Assembly (NCBI GenBank): GCA_010015745.1
Contig: ML978167.1
Coordinates: 186,001 to 250,000, forward strand
Source of the DNA: Setomelanomma holmii
Taxonomy: Eukaryota; Ascomycota; Dothideomycetes; Pleosporales; Phaeosphaeriaceae
Length of the DNA stretch: 64,000 nt
Direction: 5' to 3'
Below are positions 13,177-26,500 of this stretch, one piece after another. Every line of letters starts with the position of its first letter. Positions within the stretch are counted from its first letter, which is position 1. The notes below the pieces were generated by a model. The model worked only from the letters and a program-made list of their open reading frames with translations. It was not told the DNA's origin and made no database searches. The position numbers were made by a program, and so were the translations under genes.

Positions 13177-14586
13177 ATGACCCAACGGTCTACCAAAGAA
13201 CATCCAAAGACGACAACCATCTCACGTAGACTCAGGAACCTCGCCGACCAAAGCCTTTCCATACACCCACCAGACTTAGCTCAACTGAGAGGTGTTCGTC
13301 CGCGCCGTGCCACAACATTGCCTACGCCGCGCCGCGATCCTCCCGCACCACCACAGATTCAGAATCCGCAGCAACCTCAAACTGACTGGGACGTTGAAGA
13401 CCTCGCTACAGACCTGCATTTTGGTAGCACATCCCACCCAGATGAAATTGGGGAAGCTCAGCCTGTGGACCTTACCCTAGTGCAACCGTTAGATTTCTCT
13501 TCTTTGGTACACGACTCCGGCTCAGTGATTGCAACGAATACGAGCCCCTCCACAAATCAGGGCAACCAACATCTTTCAGAATCAGAATTGGCGCCTTCCC
13601 CCACTCGTGCCGTATCTCAAAGTCTCGATTTTGAGTTGCCGCCCTCGAGCGAGCCTCAGCAGTCACAACTTTCCTTCATTGGCTTGCAAGATATGAGGTA
13701 GGTACAGTTGGGCACATGCTCGTGAGGCTTTGGCTGATTTTTTTCCAGCGCACTAGGATACATGATGGCGCCTTCGCAGTATGGAATGCACCAATATGGG
13801 TCACCACCAACTTACCCTCAGCATTACCCGCCCACAAGTCAACACGGTTATGCCGAACATCGCTCCTCGACATCAGGTCCTTATGATTCCTCCTTCGCAT
13901 CCAGTCCTGCACTCCCGCATGAACAGAGACGGCCTGAGGATCAACACCATTCTTACCAAGCTCAACCATCTCTCAGCAGAAGTCCCTACCAGCCGCAGCA
14001 AGCATTACGCTCAGGTTCTACTCCATTAGCCTCAACAGCCCAAGGTTATGCTTATTCGACCTCACAGGGAAGCGTCCCTAGCCAATCGTTAGGGAGCAAT
14101 GCCCCCAATTATCCACAGTAGGTCATTGTATTGGAAGTGGAGTAGACCTCGCTCATTTGTGATAGACAACCGCTGTACCCCCCTGCAACTTACGGCGTTA
14201 GCGAATATCAACCATTACCAACCATGTACCCGCCATCTTCAACCACGCCTGCAGCCTTTCCTTCGTACGGTTCTTCATCAGGCATTCCTCAGCCGCCGTC
14301 TGGAGAGGTTCCATCACTTTCGTCATCACCAGGTGCGCAAAGTAGTGCAGTGATGCCACGCATCCTAAATTCGAGGCCAAAACCACAGTGTTGGGAGCAC
14401 GGGTGCAATGGCCGGCAGTTCTCCACATTCAGTAACCTTCTTCGCCATCAACGTGAGAAGTCCGGCACAGCGTCGAAAAGTTACTGTCCAAGGTGCGGAG
14501 CAGAATTCACTCGGACTACTGCCAGAAACGGGCACATGGCACACGACAAGTGTAAACCTCGGCGACCATCAGAGTCAAGCCATTAA
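13177..14586 (+). CDS. Low-complexity protein with C-terminal C2H2/C2HC zinc fingers
   Basis: Probable nuclear, DNA- or RNA-binding protein of a fungal lineage-specific family. Exons 13177..13697, 13749..14117 and 14166..14586 give 436 residues. Splice joins keep the frame (QDMS-ALGYMM; NYPQ-QPLYPP). The N-terminal two thirds is rich in Pro, Gln, Ser and Tyr (prion- or activator-like low complexity). The C-terminus holds two zinc-finger-like units. One is C372-x4-C377-x13-H391 (QCWEHGCNGRQFSTFSNLLR). The other is C404-x2-C407-x12-H420-x5-C426 (YCPRCGAEFTRTTARNGHMA). Start: ATG 13177, the first in the open frame; an upstream exon cannot be excluded. It is the only gene in a 10-kb gene-poor stretch. 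Target unknown. Confidence 0.75.
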
Positions 14587-17500
14587 GAGCACAGCAAGAG
14601 AAGTTTCTACATCAAGGAACGAAGCCCGTTTGCTCCCCACCCACAAGCAGCTTGATGCCTTGCCAGAACTGGGACAAAGGCCAAACGTAGGTCCGGATAC
14701 CCCACCTTCGTGGCAGCCATCATGCGCGATTCGCTCATATGAAGCGATATTCGCTCTACGTGCACAGTGTGGGCACGATCAGTTTATCTATCAACCAAGC
14801 AAGATCCCTCACTGGTCTGCATTTCAAAGTCCTACGAAGCTCTGGTCTCGTCATTGTCACGTCAAGCTGGAGTCGCAATGGCGCAAACTCAGGACCATAA
14901 AATCGGGCATTACATTGGCCTCTCTTCTCAGCGTTCGGCATCTTGAATCTGCATAGTTTTGTGTCTTTCCACTACCATGCTTCGGCGTCCACGAACGCCT
15001 GCGGCGAGGTTCACGCAATAGGCCGTCTCCCTCGCCGAAATGCAATAGAGAAGTACTTGAGGCAACTATGAGCGTCGACTCTCTCGGCAGCATTGCACAT
15101 TTTGTTGGCGCCCGTCATAGAGTGTTGCAGACGGTTGATCACTGAGGCGATCGCGCAACTGTGCGAAGAAATAGAAGCATCAAGGCAGGGCGTTTTCCGC
15201 ATTGACAGCGGGAGATCCTGAGAGCCGCCATTATGGGTGCTCGAAGCAACTCTGTGTACGATACGTCGACTCTCTTCAGCAATACATAACATCCCTGACC
15301 ACACTGAGTCTTGTCCAGCGTCTCTTCGATCGTGTTAGATTCCGTTGCTGCTCGAGTTGTCTGTGCAACACCGAGTATGGCACAACCTATCCCAGTATCG
15401 TATCAAGCAGTTATAGCTTCCCTACCGCCAGCCAAAAACAACACAGCCAGTGCGCAAGTCTGACCCAAGCCTTTCGTCTCTGCTGGCGATCCGAGCATTG
15501 TCACCAAGCATAACTCAAACCTCACCATGACATCCTGCATGCCGCCGTGAGCTTTGCACTCGGGCCCGCTAGTCGTATAATTTCATAAGTGGGCCGGCCA
15601 GGCCACTGAACCTGGCACCCTGGCTCGACTCTTAGATGCCAAGTGTAGAACAAGGCTACGCACGACGCCCATATCTGCACGGCTCTCCTAGCGATCAGTT
15701 GCAAGGAAGGGTTACACTAGCGGGCCGTTTTCGCCACGCCTCCCTGGGGCGCGGAAGCCTCGCAAAAATGAGACCTCGGGAGACACCCACTCAAAACAAC
15801 CAGTGCTAACGCACAACACACGCTTTGACCGGACCTAACGATGTCAGAGTCAGGCCACGACTTGAACCATCATGTCGGGACTGCTAGCAATCCCTGCCTC
15901 ATCACCGGGCAGCGGAACAATACCGTAGGCTCTCGTTCATTTCCTACTCCGGAGTGAACCGGCTGAAGTCTTCCGAAACCTCGACGAGGGCCGCATGTGG
16001 TTGTCAGATTCGAATTTCCGTACAGGGCAGTACATGACTGTCTTGTGGGGTCATCGACGACAGTGGAACATTCGTTCAGTCCATAATGCGACTGTTTAGA
16101 ACTTACCGGTTGAGGAAACTCATTCGCATATATCTGGCCCGAAAACCATCTCCGCCTCAGGCGGCGGTGTGCCAAGATTCGACCGTAGTGATTGCGCGTC
16201 GTTTTCATCTCCCCAATCCGTTTACAGAACGCAATCACAGGCATATGAGTTGTAGTATACGGTCTCCTATTTGTCGATTATTGCCTTCAGAAACCTAATG
16301 CAGGGCGATGAACAGTCACGCGAAGTGGCCCTTCGTTGGTCCGTCCGAGTATGCGTCATGCTTGCTGTGCCGTACGCCTATCCTCGTTCATCGAACTCGT
16401 CTGATCGAGACGGACACGGAGGTTATGCCGACATTGCGCCCGATCCAAAGTCTCGGAGGCAGTCTTGACAAATCCACCATCCGCCTACTTTTGCGCAAAG
16501 CTAGTTGTCGCGCGCCTGCTAGACATCGACAAGCCGTGGAAGGTTGGCTCGTTCGCGATGTGGTGCATTATAGCACTTCCGTATCGCAACGTACTGAAGC
16601 CTGAACGGCGCTCTTCCCTCGTTCTATGCCCCACAACAGAGTGCTGACACGACTGCCACCCTGCTAACATGTGGGATCGAGCGCTTGCCGTACCACTAGG
16701 GTACTCCGGTGGGCGCGACGGGAAGGAATGAGCGTTGTCACTTGATCCTGAGGGAGCCATCAATCAGGGGCTCCGTCCCAAACGGATGAGAAAACCCACG
16801 TGACGAGCTTACAAACGGAGCGCAATGCGGACGAATCATATCGTGGTGACTGTGGACCTCATCTCGAGCTTCAAGTTCACAGGACTCCACTTAGATCGCA
16901 ACCCTATAAGGCTACGTTGTGTGCTCTGTTCATCGAGTCGCCACTATGCCTTACCATGCTGGGTTGCGCGCTTCGAGCTAAGGATTTTGCATACACTGTG
17001 GCTACCATACCCAAGTCAAGCTCGCTTCATTTCTTGGGAAGAGGAGTTGCGCCAAAAGCGAGACGCAAGACAAAATACCATCATGGATATTCCCGGAGAT
17101 ATCGCAGACCACCACTCTCGCTTGCAGCGGCTGCGGGATGACGATATCCCTGTCGCTGTCTGGATTCGGTACAGCTGATCGTACGGTGCGCGGGTGGCCT
17201 GAGGTGGCCCCGCATAACGAACCCTTCTAGATGATGAATGTGATTCGTTGTCCATGAGCACGTCTGCTCCCAATGTCCAGGCGCTGCGGTACGTATCGAA
17301 GTGCCAAGACAAGACTATAAATCAATAGTTGTCATGATACTCGTACTTGCCTGGGGTAGGTTCCCGGCGACGTTGTCTACTTCGGATCTTAGCCGCGTAC
17401 AAGCACAGAAACCCCGACCTTCCATCTAAGTACCCACGAAGTCCTGCTGGCCTGCCAAGTACGCGCTTCGTCTGCAATCCTCCTGCAAGAGTGGGGTGCA

Positions 17501-19453
17501 TACAAGCGATCGCAGTAGAAGGAACGATAAGTGGCGTACGTTGCTTCGGGAGGAACCACAACCTGCACCCACGGTACTTTGAGGCCATCGAATTGACGGC
17601 GACCCAACATGCAGCCTCGCACGTTGAGTACCTTGCATTCGGTTCAGGCGACACATGAGCTACTCCTTTCGTAGGAAGGCAACATATTTCCTGACGAGGT
17701 TGCGCGTACGCAAGGCTGACATGCAAGATTTTCGGACCCCATTGCCATGGTTAGCTCAGGCTCTCGCGTGCTAGAGGCCACCCAATTACTGCAGGACACA
17801 TGCGGTGTTACCATGCCAGACAGACGCCGGCTAATACTTGCCGCCTGCCTAACGGTATGACGTTCATTCGAGGCGTCAGTGCGGGTGGGCATAGATTAAC
17901 CAACGCGTGGCTGACCATTCGCATCGGTTAAGCACCCCATTGAGAACTTTGAAGCATAGGACTACACGCTTGTGGGCTGGCAACGTGAGACGGACATGGA
18001 TTTGCTGCATGTCAACACCGATCTGAGGCTCATGCAGTTGTCTAACAGTCGCCCCTGCATCGGCATTCAACATTCAATGCTCGCTGAAGTACGATGTAGT
18101 CAGCGCTCAAGTTCGAGGCGGCGAATACAGGGAGTGTTCTCGCTGTACTCAGATTGGTTCGTGCTAATCGCCTAAGAAACCTGCGTGGTAAATTACATTG
18201 AAGCCCCAAATTTTAGCGAGGCAGATTCGCGACTCACGTGTTCCGCGATGCTAGCGGCTCGCAAGTGAAATCAGAACATCCGACAGCATTTGTCATCGTC
18301 TGCAGCAATGTGCTCGCAATGGCATACATCATTCGAGCTACCGGCAAACAATCCGTGCTTACGCTCTGAACAGACATCCAAGCTTCGTCCCGCCGGAAAC
18401 CCCGCGACGATCGAAGATGATGCACCAGGATGATGAAACATCCCGCAAATATCGGCGACGTCAGACGCCTTCTGGAGAAAAGACGCGAGTTGTGGTGATC
18501 ACCAGCAGTATACACACATGTTCGAACGGCATGACCGATTGGTTGCCTTGGAATTGAGGTTAAGACAATGAGGCTGAAGTAGCTCCAGACCAGATCTACA
18601 CTGGTCTCCACGTGCGGCTGCCGCCATGGTTCGACTTTCAGCAGGAAGGAGGCTTGCTGGGCGTCGATGGGCTTTAGGATTTCGAATGTGCTGCTCTCAC
18701 GCCCCATTGTCTGTTCGTCTTTTCAGCAGCTGTATCTTGCATCCATCTTGTCATCCCGCCAACCGTGAAGATCGTCGAGCTGAACCTTAGTTGTGTAAAT
18801 TGTACCTCTACGGACACTTGTGCGAAAGTAGACTTTCGACGTCCCTGCGGATTGTGTTCAAATGCGATCAAAGATTGAAGCCTTTGGCGTGGATACTCAG
18901 CATGTCATGCGTCCTACTCGATGAACGAATCAGCATATGAGCAGACTTCTTACGCAGCAATATGAGGGCGCGAAAAGGGCGAAGTCGTCGTATTGTAGGT
19001 ACTGTGTGGAGTCATCAGGTGTTGAGTCGCAACTGCCTTTCCCCACTGTTGCCAAGCCTGGACTCACCTTAATTCCGACATCATCTCTCGAACCAACACC
19101 AACCTTATAGCACAACAACACAACGTACCACGAGCGCCATTTTTACTACGATGTCTACCACTAATTAGTGAATGCCAAATCGGCACCTTCACAGACAACT
19201 CATTCTACGAGTTGGTTCCAGCTCTCGCTAGACGAAGACACATTGTTTGCCCGTCTCATCCGTCAAGATGCTACCACGATTATCGCAATTGTTCCGAACA
19301 CACTACTTCCATACAAACTCACGGTCTTTAGCACAGTTATGTGTTCCATGAGATAACTCGCATAAACGGATAGAAATCTGTACGAATCGAGCGGCACCTT
19401 TCGACTGCGCGAAGCGAACATTGTCGCTGGACTGCAGCTTAGGTTACAACAGC
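14587..19453. other. 4.9-kb gene-poor region, no gene recognised
   Basis: Only scattered short ORFs on both strands, none with recognisable domains or plausible exon chains. No terminal repeats, tandem repeats or tRNA genes were found by eye. The last few hundred bases must include the promoter of the GTPBP-like gene that starts at 19454. Confidence 0.4.
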
Positions 19454-22258
19454 ATGGCGTCTATATTTACCTTTGATCCTGACCCGCCACGTGTGTCGTC
19501 CCCGTGGGCGACACCCCCAACTGGTGATCCCACCAGGGCGCCGACCCCACGACAGCAAGCTCAGCCACTTCCTTCGAAACTGAAACCCGCGATCGGCGAC
19601 CATGACAGCCCGATTCTCAGCTCGCCTACGTCCCCAGTGGACTACACGAATATCACAAGGTTGGAGGCTGAGCCACAGGAAGGCCCCACAGAGTACAAGT
19701 TGCACTTGCTTCTTCGCCGACGGAGGTCGTTCACACGCGCAAGCACAGGGCGTCGTGTCTCTGGATCATTACGCCGCAGTGACATTCCATTGTCAGCTTC
19801 CGTAGGACGCAGTGTCTCTGAGTCAGGGCTTCTCTCTAGCACCCCTCCCCCACTTCCTTCACTGCAATCTAAACAGCACCGCCTCGAGCAGCTGACGACT
19901 CAGCTCCTGTGGCGTTTGCAGCAATCATGCTCTTACCACATTTCGTCTACTACTGCTGCAGTACTACCTCATCTCCCGGACGATGTAAGATTGTCTACGA
20001 CGGACTTGCCGCAGCGGCTGCTCCCTGGATTGGAGGAGAGCAAGGGTGCGCTCTACGAGATCGGGATTGCTGACGACGGGACGATTGTAGGCTTGGCAGA
20101 AGATGAGATGGAGGAGAGTTTGAATAATTTGCGTGCCATGGCTGCAAGTTTAGGGTGCGGCACCGAAGTACTCCGTATGGTACCTGTGGGAGAGTGCGAA
20201 TGGGTTGAGCACTGCAGCACGTCGCAACATACAGTCCGGGCATCGAAGCTGTTTGTTGCGGAAGCTCTTGTCCGGCCACTGCAGCATTTGGTGGACCATT
20301 CAAGGCATGCGCGCCAGACTGCACGCAACCGGCCGGCGGAAAGCGGTGCAACCTCGAAGTCCGATCATGACGTGCCTAAGCGAGCAACCGAGCAGTTGCG
20401 TGTCTCCGTGACTGGGGCAACCATGTCGGGAAAATCCAGCTTACTCGGTACCCTATCCACGGCCACGCTTGACAATGGGCGGGGTAAAAGCCGTCTGAGC
20501 CTGTTGAAGCACAGACATGAAATCGCGTCTGGCATGACCAGCTCTGTCACCCAGGAATTAATAGGCTATCGTGATATCACTGGTCGGGACGACGCATGCT
20601 CGAGCCAAGTGATAGGCTACGGTTCTGGGGATGTCTCATCATGGATCGACATTCATGCTTCGGTCGAAGCTGCAGGGAGCGGAAGGCTGGTCATTTTGTC
20701 GGATTCTGCGGGCCACCCACGTTTTCGACGGACCACAGTTCGTGGAATTGTTGGATGGTAAGTCAAGTCCTCGTCGAAGGGTGCAACTCCCCGACATCGA
20801 CGGACACGAGATCTCGCTGTCATTACATCATACGCGCGTTACAACTCAAAATCTCCTCGAAGATAGGCATAATTGCACATAAGCTAACAAGGCCTCAACA
20901 GGCAACCTCATTGGACGCTTCTTTGCGTTCCTGCGGACGATACAGACGATTCCACGGACAAAATTGGCGCCACGCCAACATCTCAAGACTTGCTCGGCCC
21001 TGCTGCTGCCGATCTCGATCTATCACAAGCACACCTCCAGCTATGCCTCAATCTCGAACTGCCCCTCTGCATTATCATTACTAAATACGATCTTGCAACC
21101 AAAAATGGGCTACGACAAACGCTGTCTAGGCTGTTGTCTGCGCTGAAGGAAGCTGGCCGCAAGCCATGCATCATATCCGACCATGCTGGGTCGCCCAGCG
21201 AGGCTGACTTGCACTCAATCTTACCTGACGACCTCATGGAAGCCGATAAGGTTGCACAGACTCTGACTAAATCCCCGTTCGCAGCCGTGCCGATCGTCCT
21301 AACAAGTGCTGTAAAAGGCACAGGCATCAACAAATTGCATGCCTTCCTCCGTCGACTTCCGATGCCGCAGCAAGCCTCTTCGCCAATTGCAGGACGACCC
21401 AAGCATCTCTTCCACATCGAAGACGTTTACACTGTGCGATCAAATACGTCGTCTGATAAGTCCACGATCGTCGGAGGGTATTTGCATCATGGTACTCTAC
21501 ATGTTGGCGATGAGTTACTACTTGGACCATATCCTATCGACACGAGCTCGGATGACAGCGATAGTGGCAGTGGACGTCCAACCACACGCACAGACACCAT
21601 GCCACAATCGCGTTCCTTCCCAGGCGCCTTGAATAAGACACATGCGAGGACCGCCTCTCTGAGAGATCGCCATACAGAATGGCGACGCGTGCGCATCACG
21701 TCTTTGCGCAATCTGCGTCTGCCTGTGCACACTCTCCACGCAGATCAAGTAGGCACCATAGGCATAGTGCCAGTGGACACACCAATTGCCAGTCCGGCGA
21801 TCAACAGAATCCGAAAAGGCATGATTCTGGCCGACCGGCAGCCAAAAGCATCTAAGGTCATCAGCGTCCGCTTCGAGGGTTCTCAGACACCAGCAGCGCA
21901 AGGTCTGAGTGTGGGAAGCGCTGTCGTTGTATACATTGCGAGCGTCAGGGCTTCTTCTAAAGTCATATCTGTCACATCCGACCCTGTGCCGCTCGGCGAT
22001 GTTGGTGTCGACAAGGATAATGACGAGGATGCTTTTGGGTTCGGCTTTGACGATGAGCCGGTGGAGCCAGTTCAAAACGACGCGTCGGTGTCTGCTATAG
22101 CCACTTTCCAGTTCATGGCGTCGAGAGAGTTTGTTGAACTTGGCGCAAAAGTCTTGGTCATGCCTGGTGGTGGGCCGGGATTGTCAGGGGGATTTGAGCG
22201 AGGCGCGAAGGGCCTTGCTGGTCTTGATGGTTTTGTAGGACGTGTTGTGGAAGAATGA
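19454..22258 (+). CDS. GTPBP1/GTPBP2-like GTPase (translational GTPase superfamily)
   Basis: EF-Tu-like GTPase of the GTPBP1/2 group, which in animals is linked to mRNA turnover and ribosome rescue; the fungal role is unclear. Exons 19454..20757 and 20902..22258 give 886 residues. The 144-nt intron splits a Trp codon (GIVG-W-QPHW). G1 is GATMSGKSSL (about 321-330), followed by the family-typical LDNGRGKSRLSLLKHRHEI and the switch-I-like ASGMTSSVTQE. G3 is DSAGHPRF (Asp417), G4 TKYD and G5 TSAVKG. C-terminal beta-barrel domains follow, with a Ser/Asp-rich insert (TSSDDSDSGSG). The N-terminal 100 residues are Pro/Ser-rich. Start: ATG 19454, in context AACAGCATGG; the frame upstream has no ATG. 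Tail-to-tail with PIMT. Confidence 0.85.
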
Positions 22259-22409
22259 GTGTCTCTTTTCTTGTCGGGTTGGCTATTTCTTTATTTCGTC
22301 TTTGCGCTGTCAGATCGTCAAGTCGTAACATTGATTCTAAATGGGTCTTTGTTTGTCATTGGACGTGTAATAATGTCTGAGCTCTACTTGCTCCACATCA
22401 AGTCATCCG

Positions 22410-23137
22410 TCACTTGGGCGCATCAGTCAATGGCACGTACTGCACGCCATACAGCTTCTTCCTATGCACACTTCCATCCGCATCCTTATCAATCACATAG
22501 ATGTATTGCAAGTACCCTTCTGCGACTGGTACAAAGAGTCGGCCTGGAGCTTTTAATTGCTCCGTGAGCTCCTTGTGATGTTCGGCCGCCGCAGCACCAA
22601 CATGAATCGCATCATATGGCGCACCCTCTAGCCAGCCTTTCCTGCCATCGCCCTTGACAAATTGGACTTGCCCCGAATCAAGCATCCGTCGACCGTCTTC
22701 CGACTTGGCCATGTTGGTATTGCCCATGTCGACTAGCGGCTGGATATGCTCGATGCCTATGACTGTGCCTATAGGACCGACCAGATTCGCAAATACGGCG
22801 GTCAGGTAGCCCGACCCTGAGCCAATGTCAAGCACTTTTGAGCCGGGCTGGAGGTATGTGAGCAGCGATTCGCACGCGCTGGCGTGCATGTGTGGTGCTG
22901 AGATTGTGGCGGCGTGGCCGATGGGTTGCGGGGAGTCTTCGTATGCTGAGTAGGGCGCGAAGTGTGCGCGGTCGACCTGTATCGTACCTCAGTTTTCCAT
23001 GCGAGCAGTGGTATGCAGATCCCGGGCAAGTGTACCTTTAGCATAGCTTCTTTGACGCGATTGCTCTCGATGAGCCCGTTGCGCGCGAGGTTGTTGATGA
23101 GCGATTCATTGCTTGAGCCGGAGCTGCGCCACGCCAT
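22410..23137 (-). CDS. Protein-L-isoaspartate O-methyltransferase (PIMT)
   Basis: Uses S-adenosylmethionine to methylate isoaspartyl residues in damaged proteins, starting their repair; normally cytosolic. Exons 23137..23036 and 22976..22410 give 222 residues (human 227). The 59-nt intron has donor GTACAC and acceptor CAG, phase 0. The N-terminus MAWRSSGSSNESLINNLARN is the classic PIMT start, and ATG 23137 is the only ATG in that open frame. The substrate-binding segment GHAATISAPHMHA (about 54-66) is followed by SAM motif I, KVLDIGSGSGYLTAVFA (81-97). Later come VKGDGRKGW and DAIHVGAAAAEHHKELTEQL. The frame upstream encodes a hydrophobic stretch but no ATG, so no signal peptide is supported. 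Confidence 0.93.
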
Positions 23138-23535
23138 GCTGATAGCTCGATTGTGCGAACGGGCAGGGATCGGGCCGCATGTGAAGCGGGGGAGCTTGGT
23201 TAGGAACGGCAGCGTGGACAAGGTGCACAGGATGAGGATAAAGAAGAGCTTTGTATTGGGAAGGTATGATATCTTGGTAGCTCTAGGACTCTGATGTATA
23301 TGACAGGAAGTATTTGAGATGATTTGAATATATCCACGATCGTGTAAGTGGCAAAGCTGCGCTACCTCATGCAGCGGTGAATGATGTGGTGTGAGGGGTG
23401 CTTGGAGCTGTTTCGCGTCACCGAACCCCGGGTAAAGCTTGATGTTATCGATAAGCACGCAGGGATGCTCTTAGCGTCAAAAAAGTTCGTGAACGAAAAT
23501 CCACGCATGTTGAGGATCGCAAATACACAATAATC
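23138..23535. promoter_or_regulatory. Divergent promoter of PIMT and Utp22
   Basis: 398 bp between two start codons. Contains TTATCGATAAGC at 23445-23456, whose 10-bp core TTATCGATAA is a perfect palindrome. It lies about 80 bp upstream of the Utp22 ATG. The same 12-mer occurs in the HAUS1/cystathionine synthase divergent promoter at 7000-7011. Confidence 0.45.
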
Positions 23536-26500
23536 ATGGCGCCGCCTGCGACGAAACGGAGAAAGCTGGAGCACAGCGACGAGGAAGAAGAGAGTGAAGG
23601 GAGCTTTGCGGGATTCGACGAAGTTGAACATGGCGCATTAGTCGAAATCGATGCTGTGGAGGAAGATGGTGTCGATGGAAGCGACGTTTCAATGAATGGC
23701 GCAGACGAGCCCGACGACGATGAGAAAATAGATCTGGAAGAAGACAATGATGAATCCGAGGGTGAAGATCTCGAACAGGACGAGAAGCTCGCGCCTGCAG
23801 TAAAAGCCGCCCCTACGCCGAAGCCGTTCAAACGCCCTGCCGCCAGCATACAAGATGGTGTATACACGTCAGAGACGTTCAAGTCCAACATGTTCAAGCT
23901 ACAAGTCGATGATCTGCTAGATCAAGCAAGACTAAAGTATGGGAGGAAAGAAGCGTCAGCGGAGAACGCAATGCGGACGCTGAAGTCGATCATGGAACAG
24001 ATACCTGGGCGTGACGCGCTTTCTGTGCGTACGGCGTGCAAGGCTAAGCGGAGTGAGACTAATCAGGGGATAGATACCTGAGGCTGAGCAAGCACTGAAG
24101 ACATCTGGAGTCGCCGTACCGTTCCCGCATCCATCCCCATCGAAAGATACGCAATATAAGCTACAGTACGAACGACCAGCTAGTATTAATGCTACCGGTA
24201 GCTACCCACTGAAGCTCGCCACACGCTCCGACGACCGCTTCTCGATCGATCTCGTCGTGACAATGCCGAAGAGTGTATTGCAGGATAAGGACTACCTGAA
24301 CCATCGATACTTCTACAAACGCGCATACTATCTAGCATGCCTAGCAGCCGGCATCAAGCAGTCCAAAGAGCACAAGTTCAAGCTGTCATATGAGCTGTTG
24401 AATGGAAACCAGCTGCAGCCAATACTCGTCATCCGTCCAAGTGGCGATGGCGGCGCAGACGACTTCTCGAACTCCCGGTGCGACATTCACATTCTGGTCG
24501 CTCTACCAGAAAGTGCGTTCCCGCAAAATAAGCTTCGTCCAACGTCCAATTGTGTAAGGCAAAAACAAAACGAGGATGAATCAACGCAAAAGGCGGCCAT
24601 CGCAACACCCTTCTACAACAGCTCTCTCCAGTCAGACGCCAATGTTACCGCATACCTCAAGCTTCTGCATGCTACAGCCTCGAAGACAGACGCATTCAAG
24701 GATGCTTGCATACTTGGTCGCATATGGCTGAAACAAAGGGGACTGGGAAGCAGGATGCGCAAAGGCGGTTTCGGCAATTTTGAGTGGGCTGTTGTGATGG
24801 CGTTACTCCTCCAGCCAAACGCAGGGGTTGGAACTCAGGCACTTTCGCCGGGATACAGCAGCTACCAGCTGTTCAAAGCGACACTGCAATTCCTCGTTCG
24901 CCACGATTTGTCGAAGAAGCCATTTACCTTCCAAGCACATGGAATCACCATTCCTAAGAACGAAGTCGGGCCTGTCCTCTTTGACGGCCCTCGAGGACAA
25001 AACGTCCTGTTCAAAATGACGCATTGGTCGCACTCACGTCTACAACTCGAAGCCAAGACGACAGTGGACATGCTAAGCGATTCTGTTTTCGACCAGTTCG
25101 ATGCGACGTTCATTCTGAAGACGGAGCTAATGACGTACAAATACGATTCCTTATTGGAAATTCCTTTGTCTGTCCTTCACCTGGATGCAGTGACTGAAGG
25201 TTATGAGCAAGCACTTCGCGATACTTGTCGGAAGATCAACAACGCTTTATCACACGCGTTGACAGATCGGATCACCGCCATATCGTTTACGCTGCCAGAT
25301 GAGGAGGATTGGACGATCATAACACAACAGCCGAAGCAGAAAGGAAGCAAACGTCTTCTTATAAGCTTCGCAACAGATCCGGCGAATGCGAATCGAACTG
25401 TTGATCACGGACCATCTGCAGAGAACAAGCAAGAAGCGGCTTCGTATCGCAAATTCTGGGGAGAGAAGTCCGAGCTGAGGCGCTTCAAGGATGGTAGCAT
25501 CCTGGAAAGTGTAGTCTGGTCTGCCAAAGATGGAGGTGCGACTGTCATTGAGCAGATTGTGCTATACACTCTCAAGCATCAACTTGGCGCTCAAGTAGCT
25601 GAACAAGCAAAGTTCAGTGGTGATCAATTCGCTGGAATTGTCGCGGCTGGACGCATTCAAGGTCAGTCCGGGGTGACGCCATTTCTCCCGATCATGAATG
25701 CATTCACGGCCATGGAGAAGGACATTCGAGATCTCGAAGAGCTTCCGCTCCAGCTGCGGCATCTACGAGCTGCCGATCCACAACTCCGATACACTTCCGT
25801 GGAGCCTCCATCAGCCGGTCATTGTCCCGCACCTGTTGTGATGCAATTTGAAGGCTCTGGGCGTTGGCCCGATGATCTTTGCGCCATACAACGGACCAAG
25901 ATTGCCTTCTTGTTGAGGATCTCTGAGCTGTTGCTCAAGGCAAAACCAGATTACTCAGCACGAGTTGGTCTTGAGAACCCATCGCAGCCAGCTCAAAACC
26001 AAGCCTTCCTCGATATCACCAGCGCTGGAGGCTTCACCTTCCGCATACGCATCTACCATGATCGAGAGGTCACGCTATTCGAGAGGCAGCTCAAGGACAG
26101 TACCCTCGATGCTGCCTCACGAGAGTCAGCTGCCAGTTCTTTGGCTCTGTACAAGCGAGAATTTGTTCAGTCACCACTTCATTCTCAAGTCCTACAGACG
26201 CTGTCTACGCGATTTCCTGCCCTGTCGCCCTCAATCAGATTGATGAAGCGATGGTTCGCCTCCCACCTTCTTTCGCCTCATTTCGCGCCCGAACTTATTG
26301 AACTGCTCGTTGTTCGCACCTTCTTACAACCACATCCATGGTCGTTGCCCTCAACTGCAACGACTGGCTTCCTTCGGACGTTGGCCTGGACCAGTCGCTG
26401 GGACTGGAGGAATGTGCCACTCATAGTCGACTTCTCACCAACATTCTCGAACAATCCCGCGGAGCTAGAGGACACCATCTCGAGGGGAATGAAGTCCGAG

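Noticed and set aside
15850..15880. Minus-strand GGTTCAAGTC, possible B box
   Set aside because: T-stem does not pair and no acceptor stem was found.
23138..23458. N-terminal extension of PIMT including a hydrophobic segment
   Set aside because: The extended frame has no ATG; the classic PIMT N-terminus begins at 23137, so a secretory form is not supported.
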